Below, one piece after another: positions 49,459-58,610 of a DNA stretch of 64,000 bases. The stretch is taken from contig JACJID010000001.1 of the NCBI GenBank assembly GCA_014138725.1, positions 496,001-560,000 of the forward strand. Reading direction: 5' to 3'. Under the pieces are notes generated by a model that worked only from the letters and a program-made list of their open reading frames with translations, searched no databases and was not told the origin of the DNA. The translations under genes were made by a program, and so were the position numbers. The stretch is from Kutzneria viridogrisea (GTDB lineage: Bacteria > Actinomycetota > Actinomycetes > Mycobacteriales > Pseudonocardiaceae). Position 1 is the first letter of the stretch. Every line of letters begins with the position of its first letter.

Positions 49459-50133
49459 TCAGGACGGAAGGTGGGCGAGCAGGCTGCGGCGTGCGGAGTC
49501 GACGTGTTCCTCGGCCCGCTGGGCGAGCACCTCGCGCGGGCCGGAGCGCAGGAGTGCCACCAGTTCGCGGTGTTCGTCGACCACCCGGGCGCTGTAGTGC
49601 TCGTACCCCAGGGCGACACGGCGGAGTTGGAACAGGTAGAGCTGTGACCGCACGGCGTGCCACGCGCTGGTCAGCCGACGGTTGCCCGCGATGTCGTAGA
49701 TCTTGTCGTGGAAGGCGATGTCGAGGGCGAGCAGCTGTGGCCCCGAACTCTGCCCGGCGAGCTCCGAGGACATCGCGTCGACCAGCGCGTCGAGCTCACC
49801 GAGCTCGTGGGTGCTCGCGTTGGCCCGTGCGGTGGTGCTGGCCAGCCGGTCAAGGGCTGCGCGCAGGCCGTAGACCTCCTCGACGTCCTCCGCCGTGACC
49901 TCGATGACCGTGGTACCGCGGTGCCACGCGCTGTGTATCAGGCCCTCGCGTTCCAGCAGGGCCAAGCCCTCGCGCACCGATCCCCGGCTGACGCCCAGCG
50001 AGGCCGCGAGGTCGACCTCACGCAGCGCTGATCCGGGCGGGAAGTGCCCGGCGAAGATCGCCTCACGGACCAGGGTGGCGGCCTCGTGCGCGAGACCGCG
50101 CCGGGGCGCCTTGGGTAGCGGTGCACCAGTCAT
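49459..50133 (-). CDS. GntR-family regulator (FadR type)
   Basis: A 224-residue GntR/FCD protein. The winged helix contains A-S-L-G-V-S-R-G-S-V-R-E-G-L-A-L-L, and the C-terminal FCD domain has the metal-binding D-x-x-F-H and later His residues (A-F-H-D-K-I-Y). It is divergent from the VOC/SDR operon; a 26-bp palindrome covers its start codon. Confidence 0.9.
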   Translation of the reverse strand: MTGAPLPKAPRRGLAHEAATLVREAIFAGHFPPGSALREVDLAASLGVSRGSVREGLALLEREGLIHSAWHRGTTVIEVTAEDVEEVYGLRAALDRLASTTARANASTHELGELDALVDAMSSELAGQSSGPQLLALDIAFHDKIYDIAGNRRLTSAWHAVRSQLYLFQLRRVALGYEHYSARVVDEHRELVALLRSGPREVLAQRAEEHVDSARRSLLAHLPS

Positions 50134-50157
50134 GTCCTAATGTTGACATTCGGACAT
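50132..50157. promoter_or_regulatory. GntR operator overlapping the regulator start
   Basis: A 26-bp nested palindrome: outer ATGTCC/GGACAT and inner AATGT-TG-ACATT, with one mismatched pair. It covers the GntR ATG (50131-50133), so occupancy would block regulator expression as well as the divergent operon. Confidence 0.7.
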
Positions 50158-50201
50158 GGCCTGCACAAGATGGCAGGACCCCACCCCGAAGGAGCCACCT
50201 G

Positions 50202-50621
50202 ATGGCCGTCCGCCCTGCTGTCCACCTGGCCATTCCCGTCGACGACCTGTCCGCCGCCCGCCGCTTCTACGGCGGTGTCCTCGGCCTTGACGAGGGGCGC
50301 TCGACGGATCACTGGATCGACTGGAACCTGCACGGTCATCAACTGGTGACCCACCTGGCCGCCGATCGGGGCAGTCGGCAGCTCAGCGAGGTCGACGGGC
50401 ACCCCGTGCCGATCCCGCACTTCGGGCTGCTGCTGCCGGTCGAGCAGTTCCACGCGCTCGCCGACCGGCTGCGCGCGGCGGGAACCGACTTCGTCCTGCC
50501 GCCCTACCGCCGCTACCCCGGCCAGCCGGCGGAGCAGTGGACGATGTTCTTCCACGACCCGGCCGGAAACGCGCTGGAGTTCAAGGCATTCCTGGACCAA
50601 TCACAGGTGTTCGCGCGATGA
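50202..50621 (+). CDS. VOC-family metalloprotein
   Basis: A 139-residue vicinal-oxygen-chelate protein. The first half begins with V-H-L-A-I-P-V-D-D-L and A-R-R-F-Y-G-G-V-L-G, and the second ends F-H-D-P-A-G-N-A-L-E-F, with His and Glu metal ligands. ATG 50202 follows GAAGGAG. It overlaps the SDR gene by 4 bases. It could be a lyase, dioxygenase or resistance protein. Confidence 0.87.
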   Translation: MAVRPAVHLAIPVDDLSAARRFYGGVLGLDEGRSTDHWIDWNLHGHQLVTHLAADRGSRQLSEVDGHPVPIPHFGLLLPVEQFHALADRLRAAGTDFVLPPYRRYPGQPAEQWTMFFHDPAGNALEFKAFLDQSQVFAR

Positions 50622-51379
50622 GGCGGGTACTGGTCACCGGCGGTTCCCGCGGCATCGGCCGCGCGGTCGCGCTGGCGTTCGCCGAGCGTGGCGACCGCGT
50701 GGCAGTGCACTGTGCCACCAACCGCGTCGATGCGGAGAACACCGTGGATCAACTGCCCGGTGCCGGGCACACCGTGCTCGTGGGCGATCTCGGTGATCCC
50801 GAGGTTCCCCAGCGGATCGTCGAGGATGCCGTGACCGCGCTGGGCGGGGTCGACGTGTTGATCAACAATGCGGCCGTCGCGCCGACCCCCGACAACGAGC
50901 ACCGGGTAGCCGTGGTCGACCAGCCCGAGTGGCAGCGGGTCTGGCGCCGCATGGTCGAGGTGAACCTGCTCGGCGCGGTGAACCTCACCTACGGCGTCGC
51001 GCGTCACCTGATCGGCCGCGGCGCAGGGGGCAGCATCATCAACATCGGCTCTCGCGGTGCGTTCCGCGGCGAGCCCGAGTTCCCCGCCTACGGGGCCAGC
51101 AAAGCCGCTCTGCACGCCTTCGGGCAGTCGATGGCGCTCGCGCTCGCCCCGCACGGGATCTCAGTGGCTTCGGTGGCGCCGGGCTTCATCGGCACCGAGC
51201 GCCAGGCCGCCAAACTCGCCGGGCCCAGCGGTGCGGCCCTGCGCGGCCAGAGCCCCTTCGGTCGTGTCGGCACCGCGGAGGAGGTGGCCTCCGCCGTGCT
51301 CTACCTGGCCTCACCCGAGGCCCAGTGGGCATCCGGCGCCGTGCTCGACCTCAACGGCGCCTCCCATCTCCGGACCTGA
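50618..51379 (+). CDS. Short-chain dehydrogenase
   Basis: A 253-residue SDR with T-G-G-S-R-G-I-G at 7-14, N-N-A-A-V and catalytic Y-G-A-S-K, plus the closing G-A-V-L-D-L-N-G. It overlaps the VOC gene, so both act under the GntR regulator. The 284 bases to the next gene hold its leader. Substrate unknown. Confidence 0.9.
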   Translation: MRRVLVTGGSRGIGRAVALAFAERGDRVAVHCATNRVDAENTVDQLPGAGHTVLVGDLGDPEVPQRIVEDAVTALGGVDVLINNAAVAPTPDNEHRVAVVDQPEWQRVWRRMVEVNLLGAVNLTYGVARHLIGRGAGGSIINIGSRGAFRGEPEFPAYGASKAALHAFGQSMALALAPHGISVASVAPGFIGTERQAAKLAGPSGAALRGQSPFGRVGTAEEVASAVLYLASPEAQWASGAVLDLNGASHLRT

Positions 51380-51663
51380 GGCCGAGGTTCCCGCCGCACC
51401 TCGAAACGTTATTGACGACAATCGTGAACTGGCCCACGCTCGAACGGAATCGTGGACTCGGCACGTCGATGCGATTTCATCCGGATTTCATCGGCTCCTG
51501 CCAGGCTCTGAACCGTGGCACGACGACCGCTGGGGGCTGGGCGCTTCGTCATCAGGAGCTGAGGGGTTCGACGCTGAACGGAGTCGCCGACTGGGGCCAA
51601 CTGCCGCCCGGTCGTCGGTCGCGCACACGTGACCTATTCACACGATGCGAGAGGATCGCACCT

Positions 51664-52746
51664 GTGGCAACCACACCAGCGAGACACCCTGTGTCCTCGC
51701 GGAGAATGCTCGCCACCGCACTCGCGGTGTTCGGCATGGTCTTCGGAGTCATGGCGTCGCCCGCAAGTGCCGCACCCGCGCCGAACACCGCGGCCGGCGT
51801 GCTGGACCAGGTCACGTTGACCTCGGTCAGCAACGGCCGCGGCCTGGACGTGCAGAACGGCAACCCCGGTGACGGCTCGATCATCGTCACCAACTCGGCG
51901 CCCGGCCACGACCAGTCCTGGCGGATCAACTCCGGGGCGTCCAACTCCTCGTTCACCATCGTCAACAACACCACCAACAAGTGCATCACGGCGGGCCTTC
52001 CACTGCGGCAGCAGCCCTGTGACGGCCGCGCCGGCGAGAAGTGGTACTTCCAGCCGGTCGCCGGCTCCGCGCAGAAGGCGTTCATGATCCGGCAGGAGAG
52101 CGGTGACGCCTGCCTGGACGTGGTGCTCAACGCCCAGTACGACGACGCGTGGACCCAGACCTACAGCTGCAACGGCTCGGCGGCCCAGCAGTGGACCCTC
52201 CCGTCCGGCGCCTACACGGCGGCGTGGAACATGGCCGTGGACCACGCGGCGGCCCGGTGCGCGAAGGACACCTCGACCTGCTCGTGGAGCAAGGCGGTGC
52301 AGGCTCCGGCGGCGCCGCTGCCGAAGGTGTGCGTCTCGCCGGTCTGGTACAACGGCACTTCCGCGCCGGTGCCGTGGACGTTCACCCTGAACACGCACAC
52401 CGGTTGGTCGAGCACGATCGGTTTCACCCTCTCATCCACGCTCAGCGGCGGTGCCGAACCGGCACTGCAGGCCACGGTCGCCACCACGATCACCGGCTCG
52501 GTCACCATGGACATCAGCAAGGACCTGGGCAACAGCCTGACCGTGACGGTGCCGACCAAGGAGTACGGCTGGGTGGCGTTGGCAGAGCTGGCGACCAAGG
52601 TCACCGGTAACTGGACGTTCGACGCACAGGGCTTCGCGTGGACCGCCGACGACACGATCACCGTGCCGCTGCGCAACGACGCCAGCGGCGGCGCCAGCAT
52701 CTACGTCGCGCAGACCAGCCCGAAGTTCACCTCCTGCGACTCCTAG
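51664..52746 (+). CDS. Secreted lectin with aerolysin-like beta domain (putative pore-forming protein)
   Basis: A 360-residue exported protein. A signal peptide (about 1-40) precedes a ricin-like beta-trefoil (about 45-180) with G-R-G-L-D-V, N-K-C-I-T-A and Q-Q-W-T-L-P repeats. The C-terminal 150 residues alternate hydrophobic and Ser/Thr residues (G-F-T-L-S-S-T-L-S-G-G and V-A-T-T-I-T-G-S-V-T-M), a pattern of ETX/MTX2-aerolysin-type pore-forming domains. GTG 51664 follows GAGAGGA. It shares its stop with the convergent mannosyltransferase. Toxin function is inferred. Confidence 0.7.
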   Translation: MATTPARHPVSSRRMLATALAVFGMVFGVMASPASAAPAPNTAAGVLDQVTLTSVSNGRGLDVQNGNPGDGSIIVTNSAPGHDQSWRINSGASNSSFTIVNNTTNKCITAGLPLRQQPCDGRAGEKWYFQPVAGSAQKAFMIRQESGDACLDVVLNAQYDDAWTQTYSCNGSAAQQWTLPSGAYTAAWNMAVDHAAARCAKDTSTCSWSKAVQAPAAPLPKVCVSPVWYNGTSAPVPWTFTLNTHTGWSSTIGFTLSSTLSGGAEPALQATVATTITGSVTMDISKDLGNSLTVTVPTKEYGWVALAELATKVTGNWTFDAQGFAWTADDTITVPLRNDASGGASIYVAQTSPKFTSCDS

Positions 52747-54314
52747 CCGAGTTCCTGATCGTGGTGAGGCATGGCCCCTGGTCGGGATTTTCCGATCAGG
52801 GGCACCGCCACGTTGTCCGGGGCCGTTCGTGCCCCGGTCCTCCGCAGCAGGAGAAGCGCCACTCCTGTCAGGACGATCCCGACCGCGTAAGCGGTGACGA
52901 GCTGACCAATCCGGTTGGCGAAGTTGCCCGCCGATGGCGGTACGAGGACGGCGAAGATCGTGACGAGCGCGGCGAGCCCGCTCAGCGCACGTCCCGGCGG
53001 CAGGCTCGCGGCCAGGGGAATCACCGCCCACAGCAGGTACCACGGCTGCACGACCGGACCGAGCAGGACGACCAGGCCCAGCATCATGCCCAGGGACGCG
53101 ACCTGGTCGATTCGTCCGCGCAACTGCCTGTGCAGCACGAACGCGATCCCGCACACCATCAGGACGTAGCCGACGAACCTGCCAACACCGATCGCGGTCT
53201 GGGTGATCTGCGCACCGAAGACCGCGCCGACCCCACCGGCCAGGAACCCGACCCAGTTCGTGGGGGCCATCCAGCTGTTGACCTGTCCCGGTGTGCCCAG
53301 TGCCTGCGACCAGCCGAACCCGAGGCCGGTGAGCAGTGAGATCAGGGTGGACACTCCAGCGAAGACGAGAACCATGCTCGCAGCAGCGAGAAGGAGGTCA
53401 CTGACCCTGCCGCCACGACGGCGCGCGAGTGCGGTCCCCACCGCGGCCAGTGCGACCAGTGCGGGCAGTTTCACCTGTGTCCCCAAGGCGATGAGCACGA
53501 CACCGAGTAGGAGGGGCCGCCACTTGATCTGTTGCTCGATCGCCTCGACGGTGATGGCGGTACCGGCAAGCAGGAGGCCCATCATCAGGGAATCGTTGTG
53601 GACACCGGCCACGAAGTGACCAAGCACCAGCGGATTGAGCACGCCGAGCCAGAGCGCGGTGCGCTGCGGAACCCCGGCGGCGGTGGCGAGCCTGGGAGTT
53701 GCCCACAGCACAAGGAGTAGCCCCAGGACCTCCACGAGGCGGTGCAGGATGATGCCCTGCACGATGTCGCCTGCCGATGCCTGGGCGATCAGCCGCTCGA
53801 TCGCACCGAACAGTGGGCCGTAGGGCGACGGGGTGTCGCGCCAGTACACCGCCACCCGTTCCACGATCTCCGAGGTCGCACCGAGTCCACTTGCGGGACC
53901 GACCAGGTACGGGTTCAGGCCTCGTGCGGCGATCTCCCCCTGTGCCAGGTAGCTGAACACGTCATTGCTGAACAGCGGCGGAGCGGCCAGCAGCGGGGTG
54001 CACCAGAGCAGCAGAGTCCACCGCAGCCAGCGGCCGTTCGGCGGGGTCCGGCTCGTCAGGACGACGCGGCCGAGCAGTGCCCACGACAGCACCAGCAGCC
54101 CGACTCCGGTGACTGAGGCGGCAAGCGGCAGTGTTGTCGCGTCGGGCATCGAACGCGCCACGGCCAGACCGGCCCAGGAAGCTCCGGTGAGCAGGAGTGC
54201 AGCGCCGAATCCGCTCCAGCGAAGCAGATCGCCCGTTCCTGGCCCGTTTCCGTTGGCCTTTCCCGACACGGCGAAGGACGCGAGCGGATTTCGATCCCTC
54301 GCCGAAGGCGGCAT
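52743..54314 (-). CDS. MptB-like polyprenol-phosphate mannosyltransferase
   Basis: A 523-residue polytopic membrane protein. At least ten hydrophobic segments are visible. The conserved loop S-N-D-V-F-S-Y-L-A-Q-G-E (with the catalytic-type Asp) and N-P-Y are characteristic of actinomycete GT87/MptB alpha-1,6-mannosyltransferases, which use polyprenyl-phosphate mannose to extend lipomannan-like chains. It is convergent with the lectin gene and shares CTAG with it. A hairpin for the opposite gene lies in its last 20 codons. Confidence 0.87.
   Translation of the reverse strand: MPPSARDRNPLASFAVSGKANGNGPGTGDLLRWSGFGAALLLTGASWAGLAVARSMPDATTLPLAASVTGVGLLVLSWALLGRVVLTSRTPPNGRWLRWTLLLWCTPLLAAPPLFSNDVFSYLAQGEIAARGLNPYLVGPASGLGATSEIVERVAVYWRDTPSPYGPLFGAIERLIAQASAGDIVQGIILHRLVEVLGLLLVLWATPRLATAAGVPQRTALWLGVLNPLVLGHFVAGVHNDSLMMGLLLAGTAITVEAIEQQIKWRPLLLGVVLIALGTQVKLPALVALAAVGTALARRRGGRVSDLLLAAASMVLVFAGVSTLISLLTGLGFGWSQALGTPGQVNSWMAPTNWVGFLAGGVGAVFGAQITQTAIGVGRFVGYVLMVCGIAFVLHRQLRGRIDQVASLGMMLGLVVLLGPVVQPWYLLWAVIPLAASLPPGRALSGLAALVTIFAVLVPPSAGNFANRIGQLVTAYAVGIVLTGVALLLLRRTGARTAPDNVAVPLIGKSRPGAMPHHDQELG
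52774..52803 (+). terminator. Stem-loop inside the end of the mannosyltransferase gene
   Basis: GCCCCTGGTCGG (52774-52785) pairs with CCGATCAGGGGC (52792-52803), 12 bp with one G-U, loop GATTTT. It is 27 bases past the lectin stop and terminates that transcript, although it is coding on the other strand. Confidence 0.7.
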
Positions 54315-54379
54315 CTGTTCTCCGACCGACGAAGTGGGCAGTCCAACTTGCGAGACGACGAGCCTATAGGGTCTGCTGG

Positions 54380-54886
54380 ATGAGCGATCCCAAGCCCGTC
54401 GTGTGGCTGCTCACCGGGTTGCCTGGTTCGGGGAAGACCACCTTCGCGAAGGCGTTGGAGGCTGCTGGCGGCGTGGTCCGCTTGTCCGTGGACGAGGAGA
54501 TGACGGCCCGGCACGGGCGGCTCGGCAAGGACCACGCCGAACATGAGCATCTCGCGCTCCAGGCACCAGTGATCCAGGAGGTTCGGCGTCGGCTCGTCGA
54601 GCTTGTGCGGGAAGGCCATTCAGTCGTGCTGGATCACGGGCTCGGCACTCGGGCGAGCAGGGATGACTACAAGCAGCTGGTCACTGAGCACGGCGCGGAG
54701 TGGCGGCTGGTCCATTTCCAGGTCGCGCACAGCGAGCTGCTGCGGCGCCTGGCGCAGCGCAACACCCAAGCTGAGTACGGGGTGATCTCGCCCGAGACGC
54801 TCGCCTGGATCGCCGAGAACTCCGAACCTCCCACAGGTGAGGGCGAGGAGCCACCGAGTGGTCGGCAGCCGCGGCGACGTCCTTGA
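54380..54886 (+). CDS. P-loop ATP-binding protein (AAA-33-like kinase)
   Basis: A 168-residue P-loop protein. Walker A is G-L-P-G-S-G-K-T-T at 13-21, followed by S-V-D-E-E-M and a V-V-L-D-H-G-L-G segment. The ATG at 54380 has only 15-20 bases of possible leader after CTATAGGG, so the message may be leaderless. A C-terminal Glu/Arg-rich tail ends it. It is divergent from the mannosyltransferase. Substrate unknown. Confidence 0.75.
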   Translation: MSDPKPVVWLLTGLPGSGKTTFAKALEAAGGVVRLSVDEEMTARHGRLGKDHAEHEHLALQAPVIQEVRRRLVELVREGHSVVLDHGLGTRASRDDYKQLVTEHGAEWRLVHFQVAHSELLRRLAQRNTQAEYGVISPETLAWIAENSEPPTGEGEEPPSGRQPRRRP

Positions 54887-54945
54887 TCCCCGGCGCGCGG
54901 GACCCGGCCTCGCCCGCCGTTCTCGTGGTCATCGGGCCTCCTGGC

Positions 54946-54957
54946 TGAAACGTATCA
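54946..54957. promoter_or_regulatory. LacI-type operator candidate 1, rhamnose operon
   Basis: TGAAACGTATCA resembles the LacI/GalR-type core TGAAACGTTTCA with one change. It lies 101 bases upstream of the rhamnose operon, in the same orientation as site 2. Confidence 0.5.
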
Positions 54958-55019
54958 AAATCTGTGGCCCCTGTCGTTGACTTTGCTTCCAGATGCGGGC
55001 TAGCGTCACGGCGCCAGGC

Positions 55020-55033
55020 TTGAAACCTTTCAA
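55020..55033. promoter_or_regulatory. LacI-type operator candidate 2, rhamnose operon
   Basis: TTGAAACCTTTCAA is a perfect palindrome around CC, 13 bases upstream of the first start codon. Binding would repress the whole operon. No LacI-family regulator gene lies in the window. Confidence 0.65.
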
Positions 55034-55046
55034 TCCGGAGGTCGCG

Positions 55047-56564
55047 ATGATGCGGCAGAACCCGGGTCCCGCGCCCCTGCTGGAGGTGCGGGACGTCTCG
55101 AAGTCCTTCGGTGCGGTCGCGGCGGTCGCCGGGGTGTCCTTCCCGCTGTACGCGGGAGAGGCCCACGCCTTGGTCGGCGAGAACGGCGCGGGCAAGTCGA
55201 CCATCGTGAAGATGCTCGCCGGGGTGCACCGCCCGGACACCGGCACGCTCGTGCTGGACGGCGCGCCCGTGGACTTCGGCAGCCCGGCCGAAGCCAGGGC
55301 CGCGGGCATCGCGGTGATCTACCAGGAACCCACGCTCTTCCCGGACCTCTCGGTCGCGGAGAACATCGTGATGGGCCGCCACCCGAGGGGCAGGCTCGGC
55401 ATGATCGATCGCGCGGCCGTCCGGGCCGAGGCCGAAGGGCTGTTCTCCCGGCTGGGCGTGCGGATCGACGTCGAGCGGCCGGCGCGTGGGCTGTCCATCG
55501 CGGACCAGCAGATCGTGGAGATCGCCAAGGCCCTCGGCGCGGACGCCCGGCTGCTGATCATGGACGAGCCGACCGCGGCACTGAGCCTGGTCGAGGTCGA
55601 GCGCCTGTTCACCGTGGCCGGGACGCTGCGTGAGGAGGGCGCGGCGATCATGTTCATCTCGCACCGCTTCGAGGAGATCACCGCGCTCTGCCAACGCGTG
55701 ACGGTCATGCGCGACGGCAGGCACGTCTCCACGGACCCGATCGACGACCTGACGGTCGAGGAGATGGTCCGCCGAATGGTCGGCCGTGACCTGGACGCCC
55801 TGTTTCCCAAACAGGAGGTCGAGCCCGGTGCGGTCGTGCTCGAGGTCGAGGGCTTGGCCAGGCAGGGCGTGTTCCGGGACATCTCGTTCTCGGTCCGGGC
55901 GGGCGAGATCGTCGCCCTCGCCGGACTGGTCGGATCCGGGCGTTCCGAGGTGGTGCAAGCAGTGTTCGGAGTGGACGAACGAGACGCGGGATCCGTGCGC
56001 CTGAAAGGGAAACGCCTGCGCGCCGGTTCGCCGAGAGCCGCGATGGCCGCCGGGATGGCGCTCGTGCCGGAAGACCGGCGCCAGCAGGGCCTGCTGATGG
56101 ACCTGTCGATCGAGCGGAACGTGAACCTGCCCCGCTCCGGCGCGTTGGCCAGGCTCGGATTCCTGTTCGGCGGGGGAGAACGGCGTGAGGCCCGGCGCTG
56201 GACCGAGCGGCTGCGCACCAGGTACGGCCGCCTGAGCGACGCGGTCGGCACGCTCTCCGGCGGCAACCAGCAGAAGGTCGTGCTGGCCAAGTGGCTGGCC
56301 ACCGACCCGCGGGTGTTGATCGTGGACGAGCCGACCCGGGGTATCGACGTGGGCACGAAGGCGGAGGTGCACCGGCTGATGTCGGCACTGGCCGCCGAAG
56401 GGGTCGCGGTGCTGATGGTCTCCTCGGAACTGCCCGAGGTGCTGGGCATGGCCGACCGGGTCCTGATCATGCGGGAAGGCCGGATCGTCGCGGAGATCCC
56501 ACGCGCCGAGGCCACCGAGGACTCGGTCATGTTCGCCGCCATGGGGCAGGAGGCCGCCGCGTGA
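55047..56564 (+). CDS. rhaT: Rhamnose ABC transporter ATPase
   Basis: A 505-residue tandem ATPase of the ribose/rhamnose (CUT2) family. Both halves have Walker A-like loops, G-E-N-G-A-G-K-S-T and the degenerate G-L-V-G-S-G-R-S-E, and signatures L-S-I-A-D-Q-Q and L-S-G-G-N-Q-Q-K. It powers sugar uptake with the permeases that follow. ATG 55047 or 55050 follows GGAGG. Its stop overlaps the first permease GTG. Confidence 0.9.
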   Translation: MMRQNPGPAPLLEVRDVSKSFGAVAAVAGVSFPLYAGEAHALVGENGAGKSTIVKMLAGVHRPDTGTLVLDGAPVDFGSPAEARAAGIAVIYQEPTLFPDLSVAENIVMGRHPRGRLGMIDRAAVRAEAEGLFSRLGVRIDVERPARGLSIADQQIVEIAKALGADARLLIMDEPTAALSLVEVERLFTVAGTLREEGAAIMFISHRFEEITALCQRVTVMRDGRHVSTDPIDDLTVEEMVRRMVGRDLDALFPKQEVEPGAVVLEVEGLARQGVFRDISFSVRAGEIVALAGLVGSGRSEVVQAVFGVDERDAGSVRLKGKRLRAGSPRAAMAAGMALVPEDRRQQGLLMDLSIERNVNLPRSGALARLGFLFGGGERREARRWTERLRTRYGRLSDAVGTLSGGNQQKVVLAKWLATDPRVLIVDEPTRGIDVGTKAEVHRLMSALAAEGVAVLMVSSELPEVLGMADRVLIMREGRIVAEIPRAEATEDSVMFAAMGQEAAA

Positions 56565-57583
56565 ACGCGACCAAAGCGGCCACACCGCGTCGGCGGATGG
56601 CCGCGCCCCAGGCCATCTTCAGCACGGTGTTCAAGGCCCGCGAGTCGGGCATCGTGCTCGCGCTCATCCTGTTGATCGCGTTCACCGCGACCCGGAACTC
56701 ACGATTCCTGTCGGCGCAGAGCATCCGGGACATCCTGCTGGGCACCGCGATCCTGGCCGTGCTCGCGGTCGGGCAGGCGATCGTGATGATCACCCGCAAC
56801 ATCGACCTGTCCGTCGGCTCGGTGCTCGGGCTCTCGGCGTTCGCGGTCGGTTCGCTGCTGCGGGACAACCAGGGCGTGCCGGTGATCGTGGCCCTGCTGG
56901 CGGGCCTGGTCCTCGGCGGTGCCTGCGGTGTCCTCAACGGGGTCCTGGTCCGCTTCGGCCAGGTGCCCGCGCTCGGCACGCTGTACGCGTTGCGTGGCGT
57001 GAACTACCTGTGGGCCGGTGGTCAGCAGATCAACGCGGACAGGCTGCCCGAGTCCTTCCTGGACTTCGGCAACCAGGCGATCCTGGGCGTGCCGTGGCTG
57101 GTGCTGATCGGACTGGTCGTGCTGGCCGTGGCCACCATCGTGCTGCGCGGCTACCGGGCGGGCCGGGAGCTGTACGCGATGGGCTCCAGCCCGCAGGCGG
57201 CGGAACTGGCCGGCATCAAGGTCAGCCGCAACACCATCGCCGCGTTCCTGGTCAGCGGCGCGCTCGCGGGGCTGGCCGGAGTGTTGTTCGCCGCCAGGTT
57301 CGGCACGATCGACGCGGCCGCGGGAACCGGGTACGAACTCAACGTCGTCGCCGCGGCCGTGGTCGGGGGAGTCGCGGTGTTCGGCGGCAGCGGAACGGTC
57401 TGGGGAGCGAGCCTGGGTGCCCTGCTGCTGACCGTCATCGGCAGCTGCCTGGCGGTGCTCGACATCAACCAGTTCTGGCAACAGGCCATTGTCGGCGCGT
57501 TGATCCTGCTGGCCATCGGCGCCGACCGGCTGGTCGCCTCCCGGGTTGCCAGGGCACTGCGGAAGAGGGATTCCCATGTCTGA
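56561..57583 (+). CDS. rhaP: Rhamnose ABC transporter permease 1
   Basis: A 340-residue CUT2 permease with about eight to ten hydrophobic segments and the motif [12 protein letters not shown]. It overlaps the ATPase (GTGA) and the second permease (8 bases). With RhaQ it forms the membrane channel. Confidence 0.9.
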   Translation: MNATKAATPRRRMAAPQAIFSTVFKARESGIVLALILLIAFTATRNSRFLSAQSIRDILLGTAILAVLAVGQAIVMITRNIDLSVGSVLGLSAFAVGSLLRDNQGVPVIVALLAGLVLGGACGVLNGVLVRFGQVPALGTLYALRGVNYLWAGGQQINADRLPESFLDFGNQAILGVPWLVLIGLVVLAVATIVLRGYRAGRELYAMGSSPQAAELAGIKVSRNTIAAFLVSGALAGLAGVLFAARFGTIDAAAGTGYELNVVAAAVVGGVAVFGGSGTVWGASLGALLLTVIGSCLAVLDINQFWQQAIVGALILLAIGADRLVASRVARALRKRDSHV

Positions 57584-58610
57584 GGCCGCCCTGTCAGAAC
57601 CGGCACTGACGCGCGGCCGGGCGCCCTGGGTGCAACGCCTGGCGAGCTGGGACACCGCGGTCATCGTGCTGGCCGTCCTGGCCCTGCTGATCGCCTCCGG
57701 CGCCGTGCACAACTTCGGCACCAGCCGCAACTTCACGTTCCTGCTGCTGGACCTGCTGCCGGTGGCGCTGGTCGCGCTGCCGATGACCTTCGTCATCGTG
57801 ACCGGCGAGATCGACCTGTCGGTGGCCAGCACGCTCGGCCTGACCTCGGCGGTGATGGGCCTGCTCTGGGACAGCGGCCTGAGCATTGAGACGATCATGC
57901 CGTTGTGTGTCGTGCTCGGCGCGGTTCTCGGTGCTCTCAACGGATTCTTCGTCACCGTGCTGAAACTGCCTTCGCTGGCGGTCACGATCGGCACGATGGC
58001 GCTCTACCGCGGCCTGGCGCTCGTCGTGCTCGGTGACCAGGCCGTCGCGGGCTTCCCGCGGTCCTACACCTCCTGGGTCACCGGCACCGTCGGTGGCGGG
58101 GTCGTCCCCAACCTGCTGATCCCGCTTGTGGTGCTGGCATTGGCTTTTGGCCTCGTCCTGCACGCGACACCGGTGGGCCGCAAGGTGTACGCGGTAGGGT
58201 CGAGCGAACAGGCGGCGCGGTTCGCGGGCATCCGGGTGAGGCAGCTGAAGTTCTGGCTGTACGTGGTCAGCGGCGCGGTCGCCGGCCTGGCTGGCGTGCT
58301 GTGGACGCTGCGCTACTCCAGCGCCCGCGCGGACAACGGCTTCGGGATCGAACTCGCGGTAGTCGCCGCGGTGCTGCTCGGGGGTGTGTCCATCTTCGGT
58401 GGCAAGGGGACCCTGCCCGGCGTGCTCGCCGGTGCGGTCCTGCTGGCCACGGTGCAGAACGCACTGCGCCTGCAAGACGTGTCGAGCGAGGCGCTCAACA
58501 TCGTCACCGGCGCGCTACTGATCATCTCGGTTCTCCTGCCCAACATCGTGAACTCGGCCAGGGCCGCCCTGCGCCGGCGGCGGGCAGTGATCCAGGAGGG
58601 TAAAGGGTGA
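57576..58610 (+). CDS. rhaQ: Rhamnose ABC transporter permease 2
   Basis: A 344-residue CUT2 permease with E-I-D-L-S-V-A-S-T-L-G-L and about eight to ten hydrophobic segments. Its stop overlaps the GTG of the binding-protein gene. It is the second half of the permease pair. Confidence 0.9.
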   Translation: MSEAALSEPALTRGRAPWVQRLASWDTAVIVLAVLALLIASGAVHNFGTSRNFTFLLLDLLPVALVALPMTFVIVTGEIDLSVASTLGLTSAVMGLLWDSGLSIETIMPLCVVLGAVLGALNGFFVTVLKLPSLAVTIGTMALYRGLALVVLGDQAVAGFPRSYTSWVTGTVGGGVVPNLLIPLVVLALAFGLVLHATPVGRKVYAVGSSEQAARFAGIRVRQLKFWLYVVSGAVAGLAGVLWTLRYSSARADNGFGIELAVVAAVLLGGVSIFGGKGTLPGVLAGAVLLATVQNALRLQDVSSEALNIVTGALLIISVLLPNIVNSARAALRRRRAVIQEGKG

